DNA from: an uncultured Collinsella sp.
Lineage (GTDB): Bacteria; Actinomycetota; Coriobacteriia; Coriobacteriales; Coriobacteriaceae
NCBI GenBank assembly: GCA_900551015.1
Contig: URUI01000002.1
Coordinates: 1 to 64,000 of the forward strand
DNA length: 64,000 bases
Direction of reading: 5' to 3'
A program made the position numbers and the translations under genes. Each line of letters opens with the position of its first letter. Positions within the stretch are counted from its first letter, which is position 1. The notes under the pieces are model-generated. The model searched no databases. It worked only from the letters and a program-made list of their open reading frames with translations, and was not told the DNA's origin. Below, piece by piece: positions 55,123 to 63,754 of this stretch.

Positions 55123-55739
55123 TTCTTGGCCAAGACGCATCTCTTCGGTTTTGCTTATAACGGTGTGAGTCAGATACTAAGCTGGAGCTGAAGAAGGAGC
55201 TTGGCGGACAGGTAGGTCGATACCGGTTCCCGGAACGGTGATCCAGCCAATTACACCAGGGCTCTAGTCATGCAGGTAAACCCAATCCATGACGGGAAAT
55301 AGGTCCTTTTCTCTAGCTCGACGTCTTTCGGAGCTTGACGATTTGGACTGATGGAGGTGAGAAGTCCCTCACTGCGCCAATACCAGAAGATTGCGCTATA
55401 GACATCTCTCCGACCCTTTGAATCACCCCTTTTCACGCCACCCGCTACGAACCCCGGCGGAAACTAGGGAGTGATTAAAAAGGCGACCTGCGGTTTTGCG
55501 AATCAATTGAGTCATTCACAAAATCGCGAATTAAGGGCCTGATTCGCCCAAATTGCGCACGAATTGGCCCTTAGGCGGTACGACGCGACACGCATCGACA
55601 ACACTCGGACTGGATTAGTCACTGAGCGGGAATAGCGGGAACTGGCTTTTGAACTCGCGTTTTGATACCGTCGAGTACCGCCTGATGCTGTTTCGGCGCC
55701 GCCATAGAGTAAAGCCACCAGCGAAATAACGGGAATAAA
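55123..55739. other. Gap between the methyltransferase cassette and the MerR gene
   Basis: 617 bases with no supported gene. Open frames on both strands are short and lack ribosome sites. A mid-section contains remnants of coding-like sequence (minus-strand frames at 55251-55436 and 55512-55829), probably decayed genes at the edge of inserted DNA. Confidence 0.4.
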
Positions 55740-55772
55740 AGCCTCCGGACCCTCTGGTTCGGAGGCTATCTT
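55740..55772. terminator. Terminator near the MerR gene
   Basis: AGCCTCCGGACCCTCTGGTT/CGGAGGCT hairpin; T-rich on both sides (TCTTTTT on plus, TTTTATT on minus), so it can serve the minus-strand MerR gene. A near-copy lies at 61166-61195. Confidence 0.75.
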
Positions 55773-55828
55773 TTTGCATATCTGCCTAAAACGACTCCTT
55801 GCCAAAGCCCCTTGAGCATCGGGCGGCA

Positions 55829-56269
55829 TTATTGAGTGTGGGCGTTATCGTAGGTATCTTTGATTTCTTCTGGCAAATTGTCGGGAATCAGCGCCTTCAC
55901 TCTATCCTCGTTGCCATCTTGGATTGCCTGCTCGTAGTACCAGCATTTGAACTTCAGCATGTCGAGCGCGCGGTTCATGTTCACGATCTCCGACTCCATG
56001 TGGGCCTTGCGCTCCTCGAACATGGCCTTGCGTTTGGGGTATGTTGAGGGACCCTCTGCGCACCATTCCATGAACAGCCGGATGTCCTTGATCTCCATTC
56101 CAGCCTTCTTTAGGCATTCGATGACCCGAAGCGCTTCGAGTTCCGTATCGCTGAATCGGCGAATGCCGGATGCCCGCTCCAGCCCCGGGAACAATCCCTG
56201 CTTGTCGTAATATCGCAGCGTTGAAGCGGGCAAACCGAACATTTCCGCCACCTGTCCGATTGTGTACAT
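55829..56269 (-). CDS. MerR-family transcriptional regulator
   Basis: A 146-residue activator. The winged HTH is YTIGQVAEMFGLPASTLRYY; the dimerisation helix follows at ~75-115. A single cysteine (MEWCAEGPS) and another near 109 (KFKCWYYE) may sense thiol or aldehyde stress. It is divergent from the FMN reductase/CMD-cupin operon, whose promoter has a dyad typical of MerR targets. Confidence 0.92.
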   Translation of the reverse strand: MYTIGQVAEMFGLPASTLRYYDKQGLFPGLERASGIRRFSDTELEALRVIECLKKAGMEIKDIRLFMEWCAEGPSTYPKRKAMFEERKAHMESEIVNMNRALDMLKFKCWYYEQAIQDGNEDRVKALIPDNLPEEIKDTYDNAHTQ

Positions 56270-56300
56270 GGCTCCTCCGAAACAATGTCGAATTCATTCC

Positions 56301-56328
56301 TTGACCTAAAGTCAGGTTTAGGTATTAC
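56301..56328 (+). promoter_or_regulatory. MerR-type promoter
   Basis: TTGACC (-35) and a weak -10 in TATTACCT flank a dyad ACCTAAA-GTCAGG-TTTAGGT (56304-56323). An operator lying between -35 and -10 on one DNA face is the signature of MerR-family activation by DNA distortion. Confidence 0.75.
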
Positions 56329-56374
56329 CTTCATTCTCGTCAATGTAAATCGGGAGCGCAAGGGGTATTCCGTA

Positions 56375-56914
56375 ATGGGCAAAACGGTTTTGATAGTTTC
56401 TTCAAGTCCACGAAAGAATGGCAATTCCGAGACGCTGGCGGAGGCTTTCGCCAACGGCGCGCGGGAGGCAGGTCACAGCGTTGAGACCGTGCGTCTGCGC
56501 GAGAAGCAAATGGGCTTCTGCAGGGGCTGCCTTGCCTGCTTAAAGTTGGGGCGTTGCGTCATCCAAGACGATGCCGTGGAAATTGCCGCCAAAATGCACG
56601 ATGCGGATGTGCTGGTGTTTGCAACGCCCGTCTACTACTACAGCGTCTGCGGCCAGCTCAAAACCATGCTGGACCGCGCTAACCCGCTTTTTGGCTCCGA
56701 TTATGCATTCACCGAGGCATATCTGTTGGCGACGGCGGCGGAGAACGGGCGCTCGACCTTCGACGGGGCGAAAAAGGCGATGCAGGGATGGGTTGACTGT
56801 TTCTCCCGCTGCACGCTCGCTGGAACGGTTTTCGCCGGCGGCGTGAACGGCGTGGGCGAAATCGCCGGGCATCCCGCTCTGGAGCAGGCGCGGCGAATGG
56901 GCATGGGAATTTAG
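56375..56914 (+). CDS. NAD(P)H-dependent FMN reductase/flavodoxin-like protein
   Basis: A 179-residue flavoprotein of the NADPH-dependent FMN reductase fold. FMN loop SSSPRKNGNSETLAEAF; cysteine motif FCRGCLACLKLGRC could bind a metal or form a disulphide; substrate loop FATPVYYYSVCGQLKTMLDR. The start is ATG 56375 after AAGGGG; the frame to 56285 overlaps the promoter. It is in the MerR-controlled unit with the CMD-cupin gene, a common oxidative or electrophile-stress pair in gut Gram-positives. Confidence 0.9.
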   Translation: MGKTVLIVSSSPRKNGNSETLAEAFANGAREAGHSVETVRLREKQMGFCRGCLACLKLGRCVIQDDAVEIAAKMHDADVLVFATPVYYYSVCGQLKTMLDRANPLFGSDYAFTEAYLLATAAENGRSTFDGAKKAMQGWVDCFSRCTLAGTVFAGGVNGVGEIAGHPALEQARRMGMGI

Positions 56915-56977
56915 CCGGGCTGTTTGGCCGCGCGGAAACAGATTTGTGCCAAAACTATCGACAGGAGGAAATCGATC

Positions 56978-57742
56978 ATGGCAGTTAAACAGACGGCAGG
57001 CAGAGACGCCCTGGGGGAGTTCGCTCCCAAATTCGCACAGCTCAACGACGACGTGCTGTTCGGCGAGGTGTGGAGCCGAGAGAGTGAGCTCTCCCTGCGC
57101 GACCGCAGCGTGGTGACGGTGGTTGCCCTGATGTCGCAGGGGCTGACGGACTCTTCGTTCAAATATCACCTGATGTCCGCAAAGAACAATGGAGTGACCA
57201 GGACGGAGATAGCGGAAATCCTTACGCACGCGGCGTTTTATGCGGGTTGGCCCAAGGCGTGGGCTGCCTTCCGCATGGCGAAGGAGGTCTGGGCGGCCGA
57301 CGATGCCGCCGACGCAAGGGCTCAGCACCAAAACGAGATGGTTTTCCCCATCGGTGCCCCCAACGACGCCTTCGCGAAGTACTTTATCGGCCAAAGCTAC
57401 CTCGCGCCCCTTTCCACCGAGCAGGTCGGCGTCTACAACGTGACGTTTGAGCCTGGCTGCCGCAACAACTGGCATATCCATCACGCCAAAAGCGGTGGCG
57501 GACAGATTCTCGTCTGCGTGGCTGGTCGAGGGTTTTACCAGGAGTGGGGCAAGCCGGCACAGGAGCTGCGCCCCGGCGACGTGGTCAACATCGCCCCGGG
57601 AGTGAAGCACTGGCACGGCGCCGCGCCCGACAGCTGGTTCTCGCATCTCGCGTTGGAGGTTCCGGGCGAGGAGACCTCCAACGAGTGGTTGGAGCCTGTG
57701 GGTGATGAGGAATATCTCAAAGCGACTAACAAAGAGGCTTAA
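56978..57742 (+). CDS. Carboxymuconolactone decarboxylase-cupin fusion
   Basis: A 254-residue protein. Residues 1-~110 are an AhpD/CMD helical domain (SLRDRSVVTVVALMSQGL ... ITHAAFYAGWP-like, EILTHAAFYAGWPKAW); it lacks the CxxC of peroxidase-type AhpD. Residues ~130-235 are a cupin with metal ligands in NNWHIHHAKSGGG and GVKHWHGA. The function is unclear; the combination is often annotated as a quinone- or aromatic-linked detoxifying enzyme. The start follows ACAGGAGG, 63 bases after the FMN reductase. Confidence 0.88.
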   Translation: MAVKQTAGRDALGEFAPKFAQLNDDVLFGEVWSRESELSLRDRSVVTVVALMSQGLTDSSFKYHLMSAKNNGVTRTEIAEILTHAAFYAGWPKAWAAFRMAKEVWAADDAADARAQHQNEMVFPIGAPNDAFAKYFIGQSYLAPLSTEQVGVYNVTFEPGCRNNWHIHHAKSGGGQILVCVAGRGFYQEWGKPAQELRPGDVVNIAPGVKHWHGAAPDSWFSHLALEVPGEETSNEWLEPVGDEEYLKATNKEA

Positions 57743-57753
57743 GCCTCGCCGCG

Positions 57754-58488
57754 CTACCCGTCGCGTTGCTGTGCCGCCGAGAGCAGCGCGCCCAAATCGG
57801 CCTGAATTGCCTCTGCCTTGCTTCCGAGCTGCAGCGGAGCCGAGCCGTTCGAGATGTTGACGCTCAACAGGTGCCCATCCGGCAGCTTTGCGGTCATGCT
57901 CCAGAACGGGAGCGTGATGATGCCCGGGGTCATCTCGCCCGCGCCGAGCTCCAGCAACAGCACGCGGTCATTGCTGCGCTCGCGCACAAAGCGCTCGTAC
58001 CGTCCGAGGCTCTCGCGCCACGCCGCGCCTTGCAGAAACGTGTCGTCGCGCACCCACGGCACAAGCTGCCAGCCGCAGTGCGGGCATCGGGGGATATCCT
58101 CGCTGCGGATCTCGAACCCCGACATGCCGGCGAGCATGCGCTCGACGTAGGACTTCGCGTCGAAGAGTTCGTCGCAGCATGGCTGCTTGCACTGAAGGTG
58201 CGCGGCGCTTCCCTGGTAGTTGCAGATTCTCTCGGCGGGAAACGTCTTCTCGACCTGGGTGTCCACGTTGGTGCTCAGGATAAAGTAGTCCTTGTGGCCG
58301 ACGAGAGAGCGCAGGTCGAGATAGGGCTGTGAGGCCGGCTCGCGCAGCATGAAATCGATGTATCGCGCGTAGTAGGCCCATTGCTGCTCGAGGCTGGGGT
58401 AGAGGTGGTAGAAGCCGTCGAAAAGGCTCTTGACTACTTTCGATTGATGCTCAGTGCCCATTGTATTCGCTACGATTAAACTCGGCAC
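57754..58488 (-). pseudogene. N-terminally damaged SIR2 (SirTM-like) copy
   Basis: A 244-residue frame nearly identical over most of its length to the SIR2 protein at 61231-62079. It has STNVDTQVEKTFP, a Gln where sirtuins have the catalytic His (NYQGS), and CPHCGWQLVPWVRDD. The first ~57 residues of the sister protein, including the NAD loop GIGSGMSSAAGFN, are replaced by ~20 unrelated residues starting at a GTG (58488). It should be unable to bind NAD normally. The break abuts the radical SAM pair, so it was probably damaged by that insertion. Confidence 0.8.
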
Positions 58489-58660
58489 AGGGGATACTGG
58501 TTTTCCGTGCGAAAACGCTCATGCCGCTAAATTGAGCGACCGCCTGTACTGCAGCGGGATCATCCGCCCGAGCGATCCCTTAATCCGTCGCCCGTTGCGC
58601 AAATCGGCAGAAGCCACGCGTGGACGCTAATCGCTCGAGCGAATCGTCGTCGGTTTCCGT

Positions 58661-59569
58661 TTAATGATTTCTTTTTCCGCTATTATCCGACCCTCGGACT
58701 TCCTCGTGATAGAAGTAGTCCACGATCACCGGATGCCCCTGGGGGACTCTGCCATAAGGCATTTCGTTGTCCACAAAGGGGCAATCGTACTTCTTGGCCA
58801 TTTCCTCGGCTTTTACTTCAAGCGCTTCAAAATAGCTACGGTTGCGCTTGTTATAGATCTCATCGTAAAGCGGTACGAGATTGGGATGTTTCTCGGCGAT
58901 ATAATCCAGGATCGCTTTTTTGAAACCACCCCGAAGATTGAGATTTTCGAGCCAAAACAAATCGCACCGATCTTTTACTCGCTCAAAAATCATCTCAAAA
59001 TCCGTGATGCCGGGAAATACCGGGGACACGAAGCAGACCGTACGGATACCTTCGTCATACACCTGCTTCATAGCAGCGATACGACGCTCGATGCTCGACG
59101 CGGAGTCCATATCGTTCTTGAAGTTCTCATCCAGCGTGTTGATCGACCATGAAACGGTCACTCGTCCAAGCCTCTTCAGCAGATCGATATCCCGTACCAC
59201 AAGATCGGACTTTGTGCAGATCAGAATATCTGCATCGCTGCCAATCAGCTGCTCCAGGAGTTTCCTGGTATTCCCGAATCGCTCCTCCTGTGGATTGTAG
59301 CCATCCGTCACAGAACCGATAACCACCCGCTGTCCAGCGTATTTCTTCGGATTCTTGATTTCCGGCCAATGCTTCACATCAAGAAAGGTGCCCCATTCCT
59401 CCTTGTGTCCGGTAAAGCGCTTCATAAAGGAGGCATAGCAATACTTGCAGGCATGCGTGCAGCCTACATAGGGATTGACCGAGTAGCCGCCTACCGGCAG
59501 GCTGGACTTGGTCATGATGTTCTTTGCTTCCACCTCATTGATGAGGATTCCATCGATCACTTCCGCCAT
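58661..59569 (-). CDS. Radical SAM protein (SplB-like), mobile-pair member
   Basis: A 302-residue radical SAM enzyme. The cluster motif is CTHACKYCYA (CxxxCxxC with CKYCYA) in NPYVGCTHACKYCYASF. Conserved FVSPVFPGITD and a C-terminal MPYGRVPQGHP are seen. It overlaps the preceding radical SAM gene by 13 bases, so the two are translated together. This architecture, with two radical SAM proteins near a TetR/MarR regulator, is annotated in databases as a radical SAM mobile pair. Its substrate is unknown; the SplB resemblance recalls DNA photoproduct repair. Confidence 0.86.
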   Translation of the reverse strand: MAEVIDGILINEVEAKNIMTKSSLPVGGYSVNPYVGCTHACKYCYASFMKRFTGHKEEWGTFLDVKHWPEIKNPKKYAGQRVVIGSVTDGYNPQEERFGNTRKLLEQLIGSDADILICTKSDLVVRDIDLLKRLGRVTVSWSINTLDENFKNDMDSASSIERRIAAMKQVYDEGIRTVCFVSPVFPGITDFEMIFERVKDRCDLFWLENLNLRGGFKKAILDYIAEKHPNLVPLYDEIYNKRNRSYFEALEVKAEEMAKKYDCPFVDNEMPYGRVPQGHPVIVDYFYHEEVRGSDNSGKRNH

Positions 59570-60246
59570 GTTCTCTGCACCTCCAGCACTCTTTCGAATT
59601 CTTCCGGCAATTCCTGAATCATGTTTTCGTCCCCTATGACAGAGACGAGGTCTTCCTTCATAAACATTGGAATGCCAAGCGCGTGCGCCTGGTCCGTCAA
59701 AGACCATGCCCACTCCGGTTCCGTATGAACCTTCCTGCTCTGCGCCCCGGTCATGGTACCGACGACGATCCAGTTGATTCCGGAAAGGTCGACCGTACCG
59801 GGATCGTCGAATAGCGGCTCAAAAGTAACGAAGAAGTGATTTGCTTTGACGTTTTTCCGAAGGGCGTCGATACGCCACAGCTCCGCTTTCCTCGTCACCG
59901 TAACGCCGAACCATGCGTTTTCCAGGTCGGTATCTAAATCCAGCAAATCGGGTCTCTTGGTCAGGAACAGGAACTGATGCTGTGGATTCTCATGGATCTT
60001 TGCAAATACCTCGTCTCGCCATTCCAGCTTCCACCCGGAGAGATCGCTCATGCCGGTAAGGAGAAAGTTCTGCGGGCGTTTCTTTTCCATCATCTTGAGC
60101 TTGCTCGGGAAGAACGCAGGATCAGCGAAGTCGTCAATCATATGCCAACGTTTCACATTGTTACGGGCATAGCAATATGGACACCCCACCGTGCAGCCGA
60201 TGACGATATTCATATTCTGAATCTGATTTTTGATGCAGATGCTCAT
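59557..60246 (-). CDS. Radical SAM protein (Gp37/Gp68, DUF5131-like), mobile-pair member
   Basis: A 229-residue radical SAM enzyme. The cluster motif is CTVGCPYCYARN near residue 18; FLFLTKRPDLL and IVVGTMTGAQSRKV are typical of DUF5131 phage-type proteins. The ATG overlaps the stop of the truncated SIR2 fragment (ATGA), so its translation is coupled to that relic and it is read from the SIR2/TetR promoter. It is the upstream member of the pair. Its role is unknown; the ancestral locus had SIR2 genes here. Confidence 0.85.
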   Translation of the reverse strand: MSICIKNQIQNMNIVIGCTVGCPYCYARNNVKRWHMIDDFADPAFFPSKLKMMEKKRPQNFLLTGMSDLSGWKLEWRDEVFAKIHENPQHQFLFLTKRPDLLDLDTDLENAWFGVTVTRKAELWRIDALRKNVKANHFFVTFEPLFDDPGTVDLSGINWIVVGTMTGAQSRKVHTEPEWAWSLTDQAHALGIPMFMKEDLVSVIGDENMIQELPEEFERVLEVQRTWRK

Positions 60247-60443
60247 AACGCCTGCCTACCTGCCTCTCCCGTAAACACGCAATCAGCCTTCCCCACCTTG
60301 CGGGCAAAAGCCTCGATATCTTGCTTGCAAGCAGCAGGCTCGCAATCGCTCAAATCGTATGACGTGCCGCCGTTTCGATAGACGGCCCGATGGGAAAACG
60401 ATCGGCTGACAAGCCCGATGCCGAGCTTCTCGCACAGGGTCAT
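60243..60443 (-). pseudogene. N-terminal relic of a SirTM-like SIR2 gene
   Basis: A 66-residue frame matching the first ~62 residues of the SIR2 protein at 62768-63733 (for example YRNGGTSYDLSDCEP against YRSGGTPYELSDREP), ending just after the start of the NAD-binding strand (KADCVFTGEAGRQAL). It has an ATG, the same promoter as the sister gene, and runs straight into the radical SAM start (ATGA). It now acts as a short leader frame; no catalytic function can remain. Confidence 0.75.
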
Positions 60444-60462
60444 CCGTGCTCCCTTTCAGCTA

Positions 60463-60481
60463 TAAAAAACAGGTGTCTATA
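60463..60481. promoter_or_regulatory. Divergent SIR2/TetR promoter, left copy
   Basis: TATAAAAAACAGGTGTCTATA is the decayed counterpart of the palindrome at 63755-63772 (ACACGTGT has become ACAGGTGT). The ~140 bases to the TetR start (60444-60586) align with 63734-63876 over most of their length, so promoter and leader were duplicated with the genes. Confidence 0.6.
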
Positions 60482-60586
60482 AACAGTATCCTTGTTGATT
60501 TTCGCAGGGGCAATGAACAAACGCGTGCACCTGTCGATAAACGAACAGCTACTGGACATTGTCAAACGACTCAGATTGGAGAGGCG

Positions 60587-61147
60587 ATGGGAGAAACCAA
60601 GATCGACCGCCGGCGGCGCTACACCCTCTCGGTCATACAGGAGGCGTTCTTCGCGCTGCTGGCCGAGGTCGGCTTCGCGAAGATGACGGTGGCGGACATC
60701 TGCCGCCGCGCCGAGATCAACCGGGGAACGTTCTATCTGCATTGCGAGGATAAGTACGCGCTGCTCGATGCGCTTATCGACGAGGCATTGGCAGCGGCTC
60801 CCCCGCTTGAGGGGGTTGAATCGGCAACGCTTTGCCAGCGTCCGTCGGCAGACGACGATTATCGCCTGCTTTATTCGGACAGCGACTCATACGCTCGCGT
60901 AGCCCAGCGCGTCATAGAACGCGGAGCGGAGCAGATGGTTCCCTGGGTCATGGAGAAAACAGGGCTTTCACGCGAAGACGCCTTCCTGCTCTTCGTCCAC
61001 AACGTCCAGGGCAATCTGGCCGTCAACCGCCTGCTCGGCTGGAGACGAGGCCCCGAGTTCGCCCATGCCCAGGAGCTGCTCAACGCCTATTCCGAAGGGG
61101 GCTTACTGGCGGTATCCGCTCTTCGCGATTCCGATAACCCATCGTGA
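60587..61147 (+). CDS. TetR-family regulator of the SIR2 locus
   Basis: A 186-residue repressor. The HTH is MTVADICRRAEINRGTFYLH; the C-terminal ligand domain has no family match. The start is ATG 60587 after GGAGAGG. It is divergent from the truncated SIR2 fragment and radical SAM pair, and convergent with the SIR2 gene at 61231. The right copy of the TetR gene begins at 63877 with nearly the same N-terminus. Confidence 0.92.
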   Translation: MGETKIDRRRRYTLSVIQEAFFALLAEVGFAKMTVADICRRAEINRGTFYLHCEDKYALLDALIDEALAAAPPLEGVESATLCQRPSADDDYRLLYSDSDSYARVAQRVIERGAEQMVPWVMEKTGLSREDAFLLFVHNVQGNLAVNRLLGWRRGPEFAHAQELLNAYSEGGLLAVSALRDSDNPS

Positions 61148-61165
61148 CCTGCGATTCAGGAATAC

Positions 61166-61195
61166 CAGCCTCCGAGCCCTCTCGTTCGGAGGCTG
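61166..61195. terminator. Hairpin between TetR and SIR2 genes
   Basis: AGCCTCCGA ... TCGGAGGCT, a 9-bp perfect stem between convergent genes, similar to the hairpin at 55740. T-runs are absent, so termination would be weak. Confidence 0.6.
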
Positions 61196-61230
61196 CGGCT
61201 AAAACCTCATTGCGCGTCTACCGCTCCGCG

Positions 61231-62079
61231 TTACTCGCCACCTGCCCGCGCCACCGAGAGCAGGGCGCCCAAATCGGCCTGGATCGCCCCTGCCTTGCTT
61301 CCAAGCTGCAACGGAGCCGAGCCGCCCGAGATGTTTACGCTCAAAAGGTGCGCATCCGGCAGCTTCGCGGTCATGCTCCAGAACGGGAGCGTGATGATGC
61401 CGGGGGTCATCTCGCCCACGCCGAGCTCCAGCAACAGCACGCGGCGATCGCTGCGCTCGCGCACGAAGCGCTCGTATCGTCCGAGGCTTTCGCGCCAGGC
61501 CGCACCCTGCAGAAACGTGTCGTCGCGCACCCACGGCACAAGCTGCCAGCCGCAGTGCGGGCATCGGGGGACATCCTCGCTGAGGACCTCGAACCCCGCC
61601 ATGCCCGCGAGCATGCGCTCGACGAAGGGGCTCGCGTCGAAGAGCTCGTCGCAGCATGGCTGCTTGCATTGAAGGTGCGCGAAGCTTCCCTGATAGTTGC
61701 AGATCCTCTCGGTGGGAAACGTCTTCTCGACTTGGGTGTCCACATTGGTGCTCAGGATGAAGTAGTCCTTATGGCCGATGAGGGACCGTAGGTCGCGATA
61801 GGGCTGCGAGGTCGGCTCGCGCAGCATGAAGTCGATGTATCGCGCATAGTATGCCCATCGCTGCTCGAGGCTGGGGTAGAGGTGGTAGAAGCCGTCGAAA
61901 AGGCTCTTGAAGCCAAAGGCTTGCTGCCAGTCCGTCATTCCGGCGCGCGCCATGCCTGCGCGGTTGTAATGGTTGAACCCGGCGGCGCTTGACATGCCCG
62001 AGCCGATGCCGACGATGATGGCGTCGGCATCGTCGATAAGGCTTCGAAGCCTATACGCTTCCCTCTCTAGAGACGGCAT
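61231..62079 (-). CDS. SIR2 protein, class M sirtuin-like (third gene of the operon)
   Basis: A 282-residue SIR2 enzyme. Residues ~20-40: NAD loop VGIGSGMSSAAGFN. Then ILSTNVDTQVEKTFP and NYQGSFAHLQC; Gln replaces the catalytic His of deacylase sirtuins, as in class M sirtuins (SirTM) that act as ADP-ribosyltransferases. A zinc ribbon uses CKQPC and CPHCGWQ. The C-terminal LLLELGVGEMTPGI and FWSMTAKLPDAH match SirTM. Its ATG lies inside the end of the upstream compact SIR2 gene (13-base overlap). Unlike Staphylococcus/Streptococcus SirTM loci, no macrodomain, lipoate ligase or GcvH-like gene is adjacent. Confidence 0.88.
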   Translation of the reverse strand: MPSLEREAYRLRSLIDDADAIIVGIGSGMSSAAGFNHYNRAGMARAGMTDWQQAFGFKSLFDGFYHLYPSLEQRWAYYARYIDFMLREPTSQPYRDLRSLIGHKDYFILSTNVDTQVEKTFPTERICNYQGSFAHLQCKQPCCDELFDASPFVERMLAGMAGFEVLSEDVPRCPHCGWQLVPWVRDDTFLQGAAWRESLGRYERFVRERSDRRVLLLELGVGEMTPGIITLPFWSMTAKLPDAHLLSVNISGGSAPLQLGSKAGAIQADLGALLSVARAGGE

Positions 62080-62764
62080 TGGGCAATCTCCTCGAAAGCC
62101 GGGGCCATATCGCCGTCAACGAGAATCGTCTCGCACGATGCATCGGGCGCCATAGCCTGGCTGTAGTTGAACACGATGTAGGTGGCGTGCTCGCAGACGT
62201 TCGCGATCTGGGCGAGCATGTGCTTTATGATGCCGTTGCGCAGTCCCACGCCAAGTTCGAGGATGGCGACCCTGCCGTTGCGATGGGCTTGCACAAGGCG
62301 CTCGAGCTCCTCGAGCTGGGCCGTGGCGAGGGCGTCTGGATGGGCGAGACGCCGCTCGTCGATCGACGTGCGTATGCCCCCTCCGTCTCGAGCACGCGGT
62401 TCTCGTCGAACCCGGCGCGCGCGAAGTGCCCGTCGATGTTGCATGTGACCACGAAGGTGTCGGCGTGCTCCGTAAGACGCCGCAGCCCGTTCATGAGCGA
62501 GCCGGGCTCATATTCGAGATACTCCTTTTGATGGAACCGCTCGGCCCATCGGCGTCGCACGCTGGCATCCGGGGAAGCGAGCCCCTGCAGTATGCAGCCG
62601 ATGCCGTCTGCCTGGGCGAGGTCCCCGTACGCCTCTTGGAAATGAGCATCGGCGCAGAAAAGGTTGAGCCCCTCCGCCATGTCGAGTCCGTTGCTAGCGC
62701 CGATGATGACAAGATCCGCTTCGGCTAGCGCCCTGCCTATGCGAACTGCTTTCGCCGTCTCCAT
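62067..62764 (-). pseudogene. Compact SIR2-like protein with a frameshift
   Basis: Two frames (62764 down to ~62370, then ~62390 down to 62067) together give ~232 residues. The first has the NAD loop IIGASNGLDMAEG and TCNIDGHFARAGFDENRV; the second has VAILELGVGLRNGIIKHML. They join at a G5 tract (minus strand) near 62377, where one added G restores the frame: ETEG-GIRTSIDERR. This protein has no zinc ribbon, and a Glu lies at the catalytic His/Gln position (ETEG). It is either a sequencing error, a mutated gene, or a slippery tract that toggles the product. It is between the two large SIR2 genes and overlaps the third. Confidence 0.7.
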
Positions 62765-62767
62765 GCG

Positions 62768-63733
62768 CTACCTCCCCAGCGTCTTGCGCACGTCGGCAAG
62801 CACGTCGGCGATGTCGGCGCGAACGGCGAGCCCCCGATCCTCGATCGCGCGGGGGAGAAACTGCGTCTTGTTGTTTACGGCGATGTAGCTGGCCTGCGGT
62901 AACTGCGCCGTGAGGGCCCAGAACGGCTCCTGGATAAACGCGGGCGTCATGCGGCCCACACCCAGCTCGAGGAAGAGGATCCTCTGCCGTGCGTGCGCGT
63001 CGAGCCAGTCGGACACCTTGCGGTACTGCTCCTCGTAGAGTTCGCCCTGCAGGAAGTTGCCGTAGCCGCGAACCCAGGGGAACGCCTCTGCCCCGCAGTG
63101 CGGGCAGCGCGGCACGAGCTCTGTCGGAACCTCAAGGCCGTCTCCCATGGCCTCTACCATGTTGGAGACCGGCTCGACCGCATCCCACACCGCGTCGGTG
63201 CAACAGCGGGAGCACTGAAAGAAGCGGTGGTCGCCTTGGATCTCTGCCACTTTCTCCCAGGGATAGAGCTTCACAAACTGCGTGTCCTGGTTGGTGGTGA
63301 GCATGAAGAAATCCTTCTCGGCGAGAATGGCGTCGAGGTCCCTGTAGGGCTTGCGCAGCGGGGCGTTGAGCGTGGTGTCGAGGAAGGTGGCGAGGTATCC
63401 CCAGCGCGCCTCGGCGGTGGGCCAGCGGTAGAACGACCCCTCGAAAGCGCCCTTGAAACCGTAGCGCTCGGCGAATTTGCCGAAATGCTTGCGATAGGTC
63501 GCGTTGTCCTCGTAGTAGAAGTCGCCGCCGCCCGCCGCGGAGAGCCCGGAGGCCCCGCCCACCAGCACGCAATCGGCTTCTTCGATCATACGGGCGAAGT
63601 CCTCGATTTGCTGGTCGTAGGGCTCGGGCTCGCGGTCACTCAGCTCATAGGGCGTGCCGCCGCTGCGGTAGGCGGCCTGAAGGGAAAACGATTGGTTGGT
63701 GAGCTCGATAACGAGCTGCTCGTACAGGGTCAC
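62768..63733 (-). CDS. SIR2 protein, class M sirtuin-like (first gene of the operon)
   Basis: A 321-residue SIR2 enzyme. It starts at GTG 63733 after AAAGAAGG. An extra ~60-residue N-terminal segment precedes the NAD loop GGASGLSAAGG. Then MLTTNQDTQFVK and EIQGDHRFFQC: Gln again replaces catalytic His, and the zinc ligands are CSRCC and CPHCG. LFLELGVGRMTP and FWALTAQLPQAS follow. It is the promoter-proximal gene; the compact SIR2 gene starts three bases after it. It is divergent from a TetR gene. An ADP-ribosyltransferase role is inferred from the class M resemblance. Confidence 0.88.
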   Translation of the reverse strand: MTLYEQLVIELTNQSFSLQAAYRSGGTPYELSDREPEPYDQQIEDFARMIEEADCVLVGGASGLSAAGGGDFYYEDNATYRKHFGKFAERYGFKGAFEGSFYRWPTAEARWGYLATFLDTTLNAPLRKPYRDLDAILAEKDFFMLTTNQDTQFVKLYPWEKVAEIQGDHRFFQCSRCCTDAVWDAVEPVSNMVEAMGDGLEVPTELVPRCPHCGAEAFPWVRGYGNFLQGELYEEQYRKVSDWLDAHARQRILFLELGVGRMTPAFIQEPFWALTAQLPQASYIAVNNKTQFLPRAIEDRGLAVRADIADVLADVRKTLGR

Positions 63734-63754
63734 TGGATACCTTCTTTCAGCTAT

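Noticed and set aside
55251..55829. Two minus-strand frames in the 55-kb gap
   Set aside because: No ribosome sites, no motifs, overlap a terminator; more likely decayed sequence.
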